Of a DNA stretch of 64,000 nucleotides, positions 18,607 to 29,375 are shown piece by piece. Source of the DNA: Magnetospirillum aberrantis SpK (lineage in GTDB: Bacteria > Pseudomonadota > Alphaproteobacteria > Rhodospirillales > Magnetospirillaceae); NCBI RefSeq assembly GCF_011022235.1, contig NZ_JAAIYP010000004.1, forward strand, positions 62,001-126,000, given 5' to 3'. Position 1 is the stretch's first letter. The number at the start of each line of letters is the position of its first letter. Under the pieces are notes generated by a model. That model saw only the letters and a list, made by a program, of their open reading frames with translations, was not told where the DNA came from and made no database searches. Made by a program: the position numbers and the translations under genes.

Positions 18607-20223
18607 TTACATATTGGGATAGTTGGGACCGCCGCCACCTTCCGGCACCACCCAGGTGATGTTCTGGGTCGGGTCCTTGATGTCACAGGTCTTGCAGTGC
18701 ACGCAATTCTGCGCGTTGATCTGCAAGCGCGGATTGTTTCCGTCGTCGTCCCGAACGATCTCGTAAACACCCGCCGGACAATAACGCTGCTCGGGCGCAT
18801 CGTACAGCGCCAGATTGACCGCGATCGGAACCGATTCATCACGCAGTCGCAGGTGTGCCGGCTGATCTTCCTCGTGATTGGTGTTGGAAATGAACACCGA
18901 CGACAGCTTGTCGAAAGAAACCTTACCATCCGGTTTCGGATAGGTGATCTTGGGGCATTCCGACGCCTTCTTCAATTGGTCGTGGTCGGAATGGATACGG
19001 AAAGTCCACGGCGCCTTGCCCTGGAAAAGATAGGTGTCGAGCGCCGAATAGGCGATGCCCACCCACAAACCCTTGTGGAAGCTGGGGCGGATGTTGCGGA
19101 CCTTGTGCAGTTCCTGCCACAGCCAGCTCCGGCGCAGCGCGCCCGGATAGGACACCGCCTCGTTGCCTTCGCCGGCCAGCAACGCCACCACCGCCTCGGC
19201 GGCCAGCATGCCCGACTTCATGGCGGTGTGGCTGCCCTTGATCTTGGGCACGTTAAGGAAACCGGCGGTGTCGCCCACCAGCACGCCGCCGGGGAAGGTC
19301 AGCTTGGGGATGGACTGCAAGCCGCCTTCCGAGATGGCGCGTGCGCCATAGGCGATGCGGCGGCCGCCTTCGAAGGTGTCGCGGATGGCCGGATGGGTCT
19401 TGAAGCGCTGGAACTCGTCGAACGGCGACAGATGCGGGTTCTTGTAATCCAGACCGATGACGAAACCGACCACCACCTGATTGTCTTCCAGATGATAGAG
19501 GAACGACCCGCCATAGGTCTGGCTGTCCAGCGGCCAGCCGACGGTGTGGACGATCCGGCCCTGGCAATGCTTGGCCGGATCGACCTCCCACAATTCCTTG
19601 ATGCCGATGCCATAGGTCTGGGGATCGCAATCGGAGCGCAGGTTGAAGCGCTCGAACAAGGTCTTGGTCAGGCTGCCGCGAACACCTTCGGCGAAGATGG
19701 TCTGGCGGGCGTGCAGTTCCATGCCCGGCGTGTAGTTGGCCGTAGGCTGGCCATCCTTGCCAATGCCCATGTCGCCGGTGGCCACGCCCTTGACCGAACC
19801 GTCTTCGTTATAAAGGATTTCGGCGGCGGCGAAGCCGGGATAGATCTCGACGCCCAGTTCCTCGGCCTGACCAGCCAGCCAGCGGCACAGGTTGCCCAAG
19901 CTGATGATGTAGTTGCCGTGATTGTGCATCTGCGGCGGGGTCGGCAGCTTGAACGACTTGTCCGCGGTCAGGAACAGGAAACGGTCGTCGGTGGCCGGGG
20001 TCAGCAGCGGCGCGCCCTTTTCCTTCCAATCGGGAAGGAGTTCGTCCAGCGCCCGGGTCTCGAAACATGCCCCCGACAGGATGTGGGCGCCCACTTCCGA
20101 GCCTTTTTCCAGCACGCAGACGCTCAAGTCCGGGTTCAGTTGCTTGACGCGAATGGCCGAGGCCAGGCCGCTCGGCCCGGCGCCAACCACCACCACGTCG
20201 AATTCCATCGCTTCACGTTCCAT
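18607..20223 (-). CDS. electron transfer flavoprotein-ubiquinone oxidoreductase
   Basis: A 538-residue membrane-associated flavoprotein that passes electrons from ETF (acyl-CoA and amino-acid dehydrogenases) to ubiquinone. The FAD-binding Rossmann loop [15 protein letters not shown] is near residues 10-24. The C-terminal 4Fe-4S segment is [12 protein letters not shown], preceded by CPAGVYE. The ATG at 20221-20223 follows GGGGGAAAG, a strong ribosome site. Upstream on its promoter side lies the 18-bp palindrome at 20347-20364. Confidence 0.95.
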   Translation of the reverse strand: MEREAMEFDVVVVGAGPSGLASAIRVKQLNPDLSVCVLEKGSEVGAHILSGACFETRALDELLPDWKEKGAPLLTPATDDRFLFLTADKSFKLPTPPQMHNHGNYIISLGNLCRWLAGQAEELGVEIYPGFAAAEILYNEDGSVKGVATGDMGIGKDGQPTANYTPGMELHARQTIFAEGVRGSLTKTLFERFNLRSDCDPQTYGIGIKELWEVDPAKHCQGRIVHTVGWPLDSQTYGGSFLYHLEDNQVVVGFVIGLDYKNPHLSPFDEFQRFKTHPAIRDTFEGGRRIAYGARAISEGGLQSIPKLTFPGGVLVGDTAGFLNVPKIKGSHTAMKSGMLAAEAVVALLAGEGNEAVSYPGALRRSWLWQELHKVRNIRPSFHKGLWVGIAYSALDTYLFQGKAPWTFRIHSDHDQLKKASECPKITYPKPDGKVSFDKLSSVFISNTNHEEDQPAHLRLRDESVPIAVNLALYDAPEQRYCPAGVYEIVRDDDGNNPRLQINAQNCVHCKTCDIKDPTQNITWVVPEGGGGPNYPNM

Positions 20224-20346
20224 ATTCTTTCCCCCGGACTTGGGTCTCTCTTGGCCTGCGCTGCACCGTGCCGCACGGCCCTTGCCTTTTCGCGCAAGGA
20301 ACGGCACGGTTCCATATTCACGGGCGCCTCTATACCATTGAATTCA

Positions 20347-20364
20347 GAATGATACGAATCATTC
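20347..20364. promoter_or_regulatory. perfect 7-4-7 palindrome between ETF-QO and the glycosylase gene
   Basis: GAATGAT-ACGA-ATCATTC is a perfect inverted repeat in the 178-bp divergent intergenic region. It is about 125 bases upstream of the ETF-QO start and 38 bases upstream of the glycosylase ATG. Size and symmetry suit a dimeric repressor operator. The cognate regulator is unknown. Confidence 0.5.
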
Positions 20365-20401
20365 AAATGCAGGGGTCCCCCACGTTATTTTGTTAGCCGA
20401 G

Positions 20402-21208
20402 ATGCCGCTGGATCAATCCCTAGAGCAGTTGCTGCGCTGGTACGTGGACGCCGGCGCCGACGAAGCCGTCGGCGAGACGCCGGTGGACCGTTTCGCGCTG
20501 TCGGCACGACCGGCACCGAAGCCCGCCCCGCAGCCGGCGGCACCCGTGGCGGCATCCGTTCGGCCCGCCCCGCCCCAACCCGCTCCCCTCCGCGTTCCGC
20601 CCGTCTCGGGAACCGCCACCCACATCGCCGCCGAGTGCAAGACCCTTGAACAACTGCGCACCGCCCTCGAAAATTTCGACGGCTTGCCGCTCAAACGCAC
20701 GGCGCGCTCCACCGTGTTCGCCGATGGCGATTCCGAAGCGACACTCATGGTGATCGGCGAGGCGCCGGGCGCCGAGGAAGACCGCGCCGGCCTGCCCTTC
20801 GTCGGCAAGTCGGGCAAGCTTCTGGACCGCATGCTGGCCTCGATCGGCCTGGACCGCGACAGCGTCTACATCACCAACGTCGTTCCCTGGCGACCGGTGG
20901 AAAACCGCAAGCCCACCGCCGAGGAAGTGGCGGTCTGCCTGCCCTTCGTCAGCCGTCATATCGAATTGGTCGATCCCAAGTTCCTGTTGTTGCTGGGGGG
21001 GGCCTCGGCGTCGGCGCTGCTGGCCCGGCACGAAGGCATCAACCGTCTGCGCGGACGCTGGTACGACTACGCCTCGCCCGGACTGCCGCGCCCGATTCCA
21101 GCCATGGCCACCTTCCACCCCGCCTACCTGTTGCGAACCCCGGCGGCAAAGCGTGACGCCTGGCGCGACCTGCTCCAGGTGAAAAAGCGCCTGGAAACGG
21201 GCCACTGA
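20402..21208 (+). CDS. uracil-DNA glycosylase family 4-like protein
   Basis: A 268-residue homologue of family 4 uracil-DNA glycosylase, which excises uracil from DNA. The N-terminal 70 residues are Pro/Ala-rich. The motif GEAPGAEEDRAGLPFVGKSG at about 118-137 and the later HPAYLLR match family motifs A and B. NVVPWRPVENRKP is also typical. Family 4 enzymes usually hold a 4Fe-4S cluster with four Cys, but only two Cys occur in this protein (AAEC, VAVC), so the cluster may be absent. The ATG at 20402 was chosen; an in-frame TTG lies four codons upstream. Confidence 0.85.
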   Translation: MPLDQSLEQLLRWYVDAGADEAVGETPVDRFALSARPAPKPAPQPAAPVAASVRPAPPQPAPLRVPPVSGTATHIAAECKTLEQLRTALENFDGLPLKRTARSTVFADGDSEATLMVIGEAPGAEEDRAGLPFVGKSGKLLDRMLASIGLDRDSVYITNVVPWRPVENRKPTAEEVAVCLPFVSRHIELVDPKFLLLLGGASASALLARHEGINRLRGRWYDYASPGLPRPIPAMATFHPAYLLRTPAAKRDAWRDLLQVKKRLETGH

Positions 21209-21262
21209 GCACCAACGGGGTGGCACGCCCCGGCCCGCGCCGCCCTGTCGGACGCAATCCGC

Positions 21263-21652
21263 TTACGGTTGCTCGGTCACCGGCGAACAGATTTCCACCA
21301 GGAAACCATCGCGGTCCCGCACATAAGCGGTGACCTGCCCCCACGGCATGGCCTGGGGCGGCTGGACGTCTTCCGCCCCCGCGGCGACTGCGCGGGCGTG
21401 AGCGGCGGCCACTTCGTCGGTTTCGAAGGCGATTTCGAAAACGGGGTGGGCAGGGTCGGGACGCCCCGGCGCCTTGCCCAATTCGGTCATCAGCCGGCGC
21501 GACGAGAACGACAAAGTGGTGGCACCAGTGTCCAACTCGCCGTAATCGCCGCTTTCATGCAACATCCGCCGCTGGATTCCAAACGCCGCGCCGTAGAAGT
21601 CAAGACTGGCGGCGACATCGTCCACGTACAAAATGGTGTATCTCAGTTTCAC
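21263..21652 (-). CDS. VOC (glyoxalase/bleomycin resistance) family protein
   Basis: A 129-residue vicinal-oxygen-chelate protein. It opens with LRYTILYVDDVAASLDFYGA and closes with YVRDRDGFLVEICSP, the usual paired beta-alpha-beta-beta-beta halves. The family includes glyoxalases and extradiol dioxygenases, and the true substrate cannot be read. GTG at 21650-21652 is chosen because GGAGG lies eight bases upstream and the family fold starts at once. The open frame extends upstream without homology. Confidence 0.8.
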   Translation of the reverse strand: MKLRYTILYVDDVAASLDFYGAAFGIQRRMLHESGDYGELDTGATTLSFSSRRLMTELGKAPGRPDPAHPVFEIAFETDEVAAAHARAVAAGAEDVQPPQAMPWGQVTAYVRDRDGFLVEICSPVTEQP

Positions 21653-21961
21653 GACCGCGACCTCCGTTGCACGACCCCCAAGGTAGCGGCGAAAAAGAGG
21701 CAAGTCTTGCACGAACACGACATGCCCTGCCGAAGCACCTTTGCCATCGCGCTGCCATAAATCGGATTTACCGATAACGCCCATCGATATGCCGGGCGGT
21801 CACGCCACCTTTTACGCACAGGTTTAATGCATTGATTTGTAATCATAAAATTTTCGATATAGGGGGCATGCTTCTTTCTAGGGTTGCTCCGGCCGCGGCG
21901 GTCATTTATAAAACCGCGCAGACAGTTCGATGTTTCCGATAACCTTCTGAGGAGAACAGCC
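21653..21961. other. 309-bp divergent intergenic region
   Basis: This stretch separates the VOC gene from the transglycosylase gene. It is locally A+T-rich at about 21820-21865 and carries a small inverted repeat TGATT-TGT-AATCA (21833-21845). A ribosome site (GAGGAGA) precedes the transglycosylase TTG start. No convincing promoter pair, RNA gene or further coding sequence was seen. Confidence 0.4.
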
Positions 21962-23797
21962 TTGCGCGACAGGCTCCTCCCGGCCGTGATGTTGGCGATC
22001 ATGGCCGTGACCTCCCCGGTCCTTGCCGGCGAACCGACCTCGTTGAAAGAGGCGGTGGCGCAGCAGGTGGCTGCGGCCACCGGCGAAGAGGGAACCCTCA
22101 CCGCCGCGGTGATGCCCGGCATTGGACGCGAATCCCGTATCGCGCCGCTGCCCCGCCCTTTGGCTGCTTCCGACGCCGAGGCGTACACCCGTGCGCTCAA
22201 GCTCCAGGCCCAGGGACAGGTGGCGGCCGCCGACCGCGAGTTGGCCGGGGTCAAGGATGAAATTCTGCGCGGCCACGTCCTGGCCGCCCGCTACCTTTCC
22301 GGCCGGGCCAAGCCCAAATACCAGGAACTGCGCGCGTGGATGGCGGAATACGCCGACATGCCGCAGGCCGCCGCCGTCCACAAGCTGGCCACCAGCAAGG
22401 GCATCAAGGGCTTCGGCGCCATCAAGCCGCCGGTGAAGGGCTATCTCAAGGGCAGCGGCATCGACACCTCGGACGACGGTGCCGGCTGGGAGATGGGCGT
22501 TTACGACCTTGATCGCGGCAACCCCAAGGCCCGCGCGCTGAAGACCAAGTTCCGTTCGCTCTTGCGCAAGAACGACCCGGCTGGCGCCCTGGCGTTGATG
22601 ACCGGGGCCGGCGCCCGCGTGCTGGAGCGCGAGGACGTGGACGAGCTGAAGCTGGTCCTGGCCGCCGACCATTTCGCCAGCGGCCGCGACGCCGAGGCCG
22701 CCACCTGGGCCGGTCAGGTTGCCGAACGCGCCAGCGCCGAGTTCCCCGCCGCCCATTGGGTGGCCGGGCTGGCCCACTGGCGCCAGGGTAAGCCGGAAGA
22801 GGCCCGCCGCCATTTCGAGGAAATCGCCAACCGCGATGACGCCAGTCCGTGGATGGTGTCGGCCGCCGCCTTCTGGGCCGCACGAGCCAATCTGGTGTCA
22901 CGGCGCCCCGAGGTGGTGAATCACTGGCTCGAAATCGCCGCCACCTACCCGCGTACCTTCTATGGCCTTCTGGCCCGCCAGACCTTGGGATACGAGACCT
23001 TGTTCTCGTGGGAGACCCCGCCCTTCACCGAGGCCGACGCCGACATGCTGATGCGGGTGCCGGGCACCCGCCGCGCGCTGGCCTTGCTGCAACTGGGCGA
23101 CACCCAGGGGGCCGAGGAAGAACTGCGCCGCATCTATCCGCGCGCCACCAAGACGTTGCGCCAATCCATGCTGGTGCTGGCCCAGGCCGGCGGCATGCCG
23201 GGACTGGCGGTGCGGCTGGGCGGCATGGCGCCGGGACTGGTCAACGATGCCGCATCCTATCCCATGCCGTCATGGACGCCGCAGGGGGGGTGGCAGTTGG
23301 ACAAGGCCCTGGTTTACGCCTTCGTCCGCCAGGAATCGTCCTTCAACCCCAAGGCCCAAAGCGGCGTCGGCGCGTCCGGGCTGATGCAGTTGATGCCGGC
23401 CACCGCCGCCTCGCTGGCCGGGAACCACGTCCGCGAAAAGCTGCACGAACCCGAGCTGAATCTGGCGCTGGGCCAGAAATACCTGGGCAAGCTGTTGGCC
23501 GAGGAACCGATCAGCGGCAACCTGCTGATGCTGGCCGCCGCCTACAACGCCGGCCCCGGCAAGCTGGGTCAATGGCTGTCGACGCTGAAGTACAACGACG
23601 ACCCGCTGTTGTTCATCGAAAGCCTGCCGTCGCGCGAAACCCGCGCCTTCGTCGAACGGGTGATGACCAATTTCTGGATCTACCGCGCCCGCATGGGCCA
23701 GCAATCGACCTCGCTTGACGCCATCGCCGCCGGCGCTTGGCCCTTGTACGAAGGGATCGATCCGGTGCCGCAGCGACGCAAGGGGTCCAAGATCTGA
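21962..23797 (+). CDS. slt: soluble lytic murein transglycosylase (GH23)
   Basis: A 611-residue periplasmic enzyme that cleaves peptidoglycan glycan strands, producing anhydromuropeptides. The signal peptide is RDRLLPAVMLAIMAVTSPVLAG, followed by a long helical superhelix domain typical of Slt70 and a C-terminal GH23 domain with AFVRQESSFNPKAQSGVG (catalytic Glu in QES), GLMQLMPATA and AAAYNAGPG. The start TTG at 21962 fits GAGGAGA upstream and yields a clean signal peptide. A strong terminator follows at 23863. Confidence 0.92.
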   Translation: MRDRLLPAVMLAIMAVTSPVLAGEPTSLKEAVAQQVAAATGEEGTLTAAVMPGIGRESRIAPLPRPLAASDAEAYTRALKLQAQGQVAAADRELAGVKDEILRGHVLAARYLSGRAKPKYQELRAWMAEYADMPQAAAVHKLATSKGIKGFGAIKPPVKGYLKGSGIDTSDDGAGWEMGVYDLDRGNPKARALKTKFRSLLRKNDPAGALALMTGAGARVLEREDVDELKLVLAADHFASGRDAEAATWAGQVAERASAEFPAAHWVAGLAHWRQGKPEEARRHFEEIANRDDASPWMVSAAAFWAARANLVSRRPEVVNHWLEIAATYPRTFYGLLARQTLGYETLFSWETPPFTEADADMLMRVPGTRRALALLQLGDTQGAEEELRRIYPRATKTLRQSMLVLAQAGGMPGLAVRLGGMAPGLVNDAASYPMPSWTPQGGWQLDKALVYAFVRQESSFNPKAQSGVGASGLMQLMPATAASLAGNHVREKLHEPELNLALGQKYLGKLLAEEPISGNLLMLAAAYNAGPGKLGQWLSTLKYNDDPLLFIESLPSRETRAFVERVMTNFWIYRARMGQQSTSLDAIAAGAWPLYEGIDPVPQRRKGSKI

Positions 23798-23862
23798 CGT
23801 TCGACACCGCGCCGTCGCGGTCACAGTTCGCGCATCTGGCCGCATGTCGGCTGGATTGAGCA

Positions 23863-23904
23863 GGGGGCGGTTCCAGGACGCCGTGAACCGCCCCCGACTT
23901 TTTT
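23863..23904 (+). terminator. rho-independent terminator of the transglycosylase gene
   Basis: GGGGGCGGTTC (23863-23873) pairs perfectly with GAACCGCCCCC (23885-23895) over an 11-nt loop, followed by GAC and six T (23899-23904). It separates the transglycosylase gene from accA. Confidence 0.9.
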
Positions 23905-24013
23905 CCGCTAACCACTTCATCTCGTTTGATTTTTCACGACACCGCCCATTTGCCGCATGGTCGATGCGCGCTTTCTCTTGCTCCGGCCGGCGGCTGTGGT
24001 ATGAAACCTCCCC

Positions 24014-24967
24014 ATGCATATCCTTGAATTTGAAAAGCCCATCGCCGAGCTCGAGGGCAAGATCGAAGAGTTGCGGCACCTTGCCGACAACGGCGACGTC
24101 AACATCGCCGAAGAGGTTGCCCGTCTTCAGGCCAAGGTCGACAAGCTCTTGCGCTCGACCTACGCCAAGCTCACCCCGTGGCAGAAGACCCTGGTGGCCC
24201 GCCACCCGGAACGGCCGCACGCGCTTGCCGTCATCAAGTCGCTGATCAGCGACTTCACGCCGCTGGCCGGCGACCGCTGCTTCGGCGAGGACAAGGCCAT
24301 CGTCGGCGGTCTGGGCCGTTTTCGCGGCCAGTCGGTGGTGGTGATGGGCCATGAAAAGGGCCACGACACCGAATCGCGCCTCAAACACAATTTCGGCATG
24401 GCCAAGCCCGAGGGCTATCGCAAGGCGGTGCGCCTGATGAAGATGGCCGACCAATTCGGCCTTCCGGTCCTCACCCTGATCGACACCGCCGGCGCCTATC
24501 CCGGCGTCGAGGCCGAGGCCCGCGGCCAGGCCGAGGCCATCGCGCGCTCCATCGAGACCTGCCTGGACATCCGCACCCCCTCGGTGTCGGTGGTCATCGG
24601 CGAGGGCGGCTCGGGCGGCGCCATCGCCCTGGCGTCAGCCAGTTCCGTGCTGATGCTGGAGCACGCCATCTATTCGGTGATCAGCCCCGAAGGTTGCGCC
24701 TCGATCCTGTGGCGTTCGAGCGAGAACGCCAAGGACGCCGCCGAGGCACTGAAGCTGACCGCCCAGGACCTGCAACGGCTGGGCGTGATCGACCAGATCG
24801 TGACGGAACCGCTGGGCGGCGCCCACCGTAACCCGGAACTGACCTTCCAGAACCTGTCCGCGGCCATCGACGGCGCCTTGTCCGAACAGATGGGCGTCGA
24901 TGGCGGCGTGCTCCGGGCGCGGCGCCGCGACAAGTTCCTGGAAATGGGCCGCGCCGGGCTGGCCTGA
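24014..24967 (+). CDS. accA: acetyl-CoA carboxylase carboxyltransferase subunit alpha
   Basis: A 317-residue cytosolic subunit of acetyl-CoA carboxylase that, with AccD, transfers CO2 from carboxybiotin to acetyl-CoA for fatty acid synthesis. It opens [21 protein letters not shown], as in AccA generally. The catalytic region carries [19 protein letters not shown] and the oxyanion segment [11 protein letters not shown] at about residues 195-205. There is no zinc finger, as expected, since that lies in AccD. A single gene with its own upstream region. Confidence 0.96.
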   Translation: MHILEFEKPIAELEGKIEELRHLADNGDVNIAEEVARLQAKVDKLLRSTYAKLTPWQKTLVARHPERPHALAVIKSLISDFTPLAGDRCFGEDKAIVGGLGRFRGQSVVVMGHEKGHDTESRLKHNFGMAKPEGYRKAVRLMKMADQFGLPVLTLIDTAGAYPGVEAEARGQAEAIARSIETCLDIRTPSVSVVIGEGGSGGAIALASASSVLMLEHAIYSVISPEGCASILWRSSENAKDAAEALKLTAQDLQRLGVIDQIVTEPLGGAHRNPELTFQNLSAAIDGALSEQMGVDGGVLRARRRDKFLEMGRAGLA

Positions 24968-25027
24968 CACCATCGCAGTCAAGGCGCCGCCCCACCGGGC
25001 GGCGCCGTTTCTAGGGCACGACCAGAC

Positions 25028-25768
25028 ATGACCGCCACCCCTCCCGAACTCGCCGTCGTCGTCCCCGTCAAGAACGAGGCCGGCAACATCCTGGCCCTGG
25101 TGGAGGAAATCCACGCCGCCCTTGAAGGCAAGGTGGAATTCGAGGTCATCTACGTGGACGACGGCTCGACCGACGCCACCCCGGCCAAGCTGGCCGAGGC
25201 CAAGCAACGCTTTCCCCGTCTGCGCAGCGTGCGCCACCGCTTCAGTTGCGGCCAAAGCCAGGCCATCGCCACCGCCGTCAAGGCGGCGCGCGCGCCGTTG
25301 GTCGCCATGCTGGACGGCGACGGCCAGAACGACCCGGCCGACATCCCCAGCATGCTGGAGCGCTGGCGGGCGGAACCCGAGGAAACCCGGTCCAAACTGT
25401 TGATCGCCGGCTGGCGCGCCAACCGCAAGGACACCGCCTCGCGGCGTTGGGCGTCCAAGGCGGCCAACGCCATCCGCGTCGCCTGCCTCAAGGACGACAC
25501 CCCCGACACCGGCTGCGGGTCCAAGCTGTTTTCGCGCGACCTGTTCCTGGATATGCCGCGCTTCGACCACATGCACCGCTATCTGCCGGCGCTGACCATC
25601 CGCGCCGGCGGAAGCGTGGTCTCGGTCAAGGTCAACCACCGCCCGCGCGGTGCCGGCGCCTCGAACTATTCCAACCTGCGCCGCGCCCTGGTCGGGGTTC
25701 CCGACCTGCTGGGCGTGATGTGGCTGATGCGCCGCTCGCGCAATCCGGTGGTCGAAAACCAATCGTGA
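25028..25768 (+). CDS. glycosyltransferase family 2 (dolichol-phosphate mannosyltransferase-like)
   Basis: A 246-residue GT-A fold glycosyltransferase. It begins ELAVVVPVKNEAGNI with YVDDGSTD and MLDGDGQND, which serves as the metal-binding DxD. DTGCGSKLFSRDLF and the HRPRGAGASNYS pattern are typical of polyprenyl-phosphate sugar transferases. It lacks the C-terminal membrane helices of larger members. The stop overlaps the GTG of a TVP38 membrane protein, so they probably act together at the inner membrane on lipid-linked sugars. Confidence 0.87.
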   Translation: MTATPPELAVVVPVKNEAGNILALVEEIHAALEGKVEFEVIYVDDGSTDATPAKLAEAKQRFPRLRSVRHRFSCGQSQAIATAVKAARAPLVAMLDGDGQNDPADIPSMLERWRAEPEETRSKLLIAGWRANRKDTASRRWASKAANAIRVACLKDDTPDTGCGSKLFSRDLFLDMPRFDHMHRYLPALTIRAGGSVVSVKVNHRPRGAGASNYSNLRRALVGVPDLLGVMWLMRRSRNPVVENQS

Positions 25769-26475
25769 GTGCATCCCGGCGCCATCCGCTGCTCGACCCG
25801 CGCGTTCTCCTGCGCGGGCTGGTGCTGATCGCCACCATGGTCGCCATCGGCTGGCTGTTCGAGGTGGTGGGCATCAAATCCATGCTGAACACCGGCTGGG
25901 TCGATCAGGCGGTGCGCGGACAGCAAGGCCTTTATGGCGAGGCCCTGTATCTGGCCGTTGGCGCCGCGGTGGTGGCGCTGGGGCTGCCCCGTCAGGCGGT
26001 GGCCTTTGGCGCCGCCTATGCCTTCGGCCCGTGGATGGGGTTGGGGCTGGCGCTGGCCGCCACCTTGCTGGGCTCGCTTTTCACCTTCTATTACGCCCGC
26101 TTCATTGGGCGCGACGTGCTGGCCCGGCGCTTCCCGAACAAGATCGCCCGCATCGATTCCTTCCTGACCGGCAACGAATTCACCATGGCCATCATCCTGC
26201 GGCTGTCGCCGGTGTCGCACAACGGCACCGCCAACGTCGCCGCCGGCGTGTCGGCCGTGCGGGTTCTGCCGTTCTTCGCCGGGTCGTTGGTCGGCTATGT
26301 GCCGCAGACGGTGGTGTTCGTGCTGGCCGGCGCCGGGTTCGAACTGGACAAGATGGTCACCTGGACACTTTCCGGTGTACTGTTCGTCGGCTCCACCGTG
26401 CTGGGCATCTGGCTGTGGCGTCGCACCCGCGCCGCCAAGGGGCTGCCGGACGACGAAGAGGAAGGGGAAAGCTGA
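25765..26475 (+). CDS. TVP38/TMEM64 (VTT domain) family membrane protein
   Basis: A 236-residue inner-membrane protein of the DedA/VTT superfamily. Five to six hydrophobic segments are visible. The core has GLPRQAVAFGAAYAFGPWMG, then LGSLFTFYYARFIGRDVL and ILRLSPVSHNGTANVAAGVS, typical of TVP38-like proteins thought to flip or move lipids. It starts with GTG inside the stop of the glycosyltransferase (GTGA) and overlaps the lipoprotein gene by one base, so the three genes are one operon. Confidence 0.85.
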   Translation: MSASRRHPLLDPRVLLRGLVLIATMVAIGWLFEVVGIKSMLNTGWVDQAVRGQQGLYGEALYLAVGAAVVALGLPRQAVAFGAAYAFGPWMGLGLALAATLLGSLFTFYYARFIGRDVLARRFPNKIARIDSFLTGNEFTMAIILRLSPVSHNGTANVAAGVSAVRVLPFFAGSLVGYVPQTVVFVLAGAGFELDKMVTWTLSGVLFVGSTVLGIWLWRRTRAAKGLPDDEEEGES

Positions 26476-27062
26476 TGCGCCGTCTTGCCGTCCTGGCCCT
26501 GCTTTGCGCCACCGCCGCCTGCCAGACGGCCGAGACGTCGCCGCCCCCGGCCGTGACCGCCACCCCCGCCGCCGCCAAGGCCGCCGTGCCGGTCTTTGCC
26601 GGGCTGGAACGCCCGCGCGCCCAGTCCAACCGGGACGACATCCTGAAATCCATCCTCGAACGCAAGATTCACGCCCTGGACGCTCGCGCCTATCGCGCGG
26701 TCACCGTCGAGGTGTGGGGCGGCCGTGCCCTGTTGATGGGGGCGGTGATCAAGCCCGAACAGCGGCGCAAGGCCGAACAGACGGCCGCCGCCATGGACGG
26801 CATCGTCGCCGTGCACAACGAACTGGTGCTGGCCGAGGACAAGGCGCTGGACGTGTTCGCCGCCGATCCCCAACGCGAGGAACAGCTTCGGCTGGCGCTG
26901 GGCATCGCCGGCCGCGCCGGAACCACCGTGCGCGTCATCAACGGCGTCGCCTTCCTGTTGGGGGCGGTCCCCACCGCCGAAGCGGCCAACGCCATGAAGG
27001 CCGATGCCGGCGAGGTGGCGGGAATCAAATGGGTCGTGACGGCGCTGGCCGTCACGGAATAA
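26475..27062 (+). CDS. BON-domain lipoprotein
   Basis: A 195-residue envelope protein. Residues 1-16 form a lipoprotein signal (RRLAVLALLCATAAC, modified Cys 16). A Pro/Ala linker follows, then a BON-like domain at about 57-120 (DILKSILERKIHALDAR to GIVAVHNELVL) and a second weaker repeat at about 130-192 (TTVRVINGVAFLLGAV). BON proteins stabilise the outer membrane or bind phospholipid. It overlaps the TVP38 gene by TGATG. Confidence 0.83.
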   Translation: MRRLAVLALLCATAACQTAETSPPPAVTATPAAAKAAVPVFAGLERPRAQSNRDDILKSILERKIHALDARAYRAVTVEVWGGRALLMGAVIKPEQRRKAEQTAAAMDGIVAVHNELVLAEDKALDVFAADPQREEQLRLALGIAGRAGTTVRVINGVAFLLGAVPTAEAANAMKADAGEVAGIKWVVTALAVTE

Positions 27063-27130
27063 AATATATTCAAAATCAATGCCATAACGGAATCCTGCGA
27101 CCCGAGGCGGAAAAATCCGCACCTTGGCGC

Positions 27131-27159
27131 TTGACTCTTCCCTGCCCCACTCCTAGATC
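27131..27159 (+). promoter_or_regulatory. groESL promoter
   Basis: TTGACT (27131-27136) and TAGATC (27154-27159) are separated by 17 bases and lie just before the CIRCE element, which is the usual layout for HrcA control. Transcription would begin inside or just before CIRCE. Confidence 0.75.
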
Positions 27160-27160
27160 G

Positions 27161-27187
27161 TTGGCACTCCTCGGTCGAGAGTGCTAA
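27161..27187. promoter_or_regulatory. CIRCE operator (HrcA site)
   Basis: TTGGCACTC-N9-GAGTGCTAA matches the CIRCE consensus TTAGCACTC-N9-GAGTGCTAA at all but one base. It lies between the promoter and groES, where HrcA represses the operon until heat shock. Confidence 0.93.
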
Positions 27188-27252
27188 CACTGGCGCTGAC
27201 TCCCCGAGACGTTCTATTCGGATCCATCCAGACCCGTTTAACGGAGGTTTTT

Positions 27253-27540
27253 ATGAAGTTCCGCCCGCTCCATGATCGCGTGCTGGTGAAGCGCATCGAC
27301 GCGGAAGAGAAGACCGCTGGTGGCATCATCATCCCGGACACCGCCAAGGAAAAGCCGATGCAGGGCGAAGTCATCGCCGTCGGTTCCGGCGTGCGCGGCG
27401 AGGACGGCAAGATCGTCGCCCTCGACGTCAAGGCCGGCGACCGCATCCTGTTCGGCAAGTGGTCCGGCACCGAGGTCAAGATCGACGGCGCTGAGCTGTT
27501 GATCATGAAGGAATCCGACATCCTCGGCATCCTCGCCTAA
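27253..27540 (+). CDS. groES: co-chaperonin GroES
   Basis: A 95-residue lid of the GroEL chaperonin. The sequence [20 protein letters not shown], the mobile loop with [15 protein letters not shown] and the C-terminal ESDILGIL are canonical. ACGGAGG lies upstream of the ATG at a good distance. groEL follows after 37 bases, and the operon is controlled by a sigma-70 promoter and CIRCE. Confidence 0.98.
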   Translation: MKFRPLHDRVLVKRIDAEEKTAGGIIIPDTAKEKPMQGEVIAVGSGVRGEDGKIVALDVKAGDRILFGKWSGTEVKIDGAELLIMKESDILGILA

Positions 27541-27562
27541 AGACCCGCCCCCAATTTCCTGA

Positions 27563-29224
<1,662 letters not shown>

Positions 29225-29260
29225 AGTCCCGCCGTTCAGCCCTTCCGCTGATCAAGCGAA

Positions 29261-29286
29261 CCCCCTCCCGCAAGGGAGGGGGTTTT
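29261..29286 (+). terminator. rho-independent terminator of groESL
   Basis: CCCCCTCCC (29261-29269), loop GCAA and GGGAGGGGG (29274-29282) form a perfect 9-bp stem followed by TTTT. Confidence 0.9.
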
Positions 29287-29375
29287 GCTTTTCAGACCAT
29301 CGTCTCCCTAGGCAAAGGCATGACGTTTGGATACCCTGATCCCTGGGAGAAAATAAACCCGAAGGGGTGGGACCC

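Noticed and set aside
21832-21846. Possible FNR box TTGAT-N-ATCA
   Set aside because: The spacing and last bases do not match TTGAT-N4-ATCAA.
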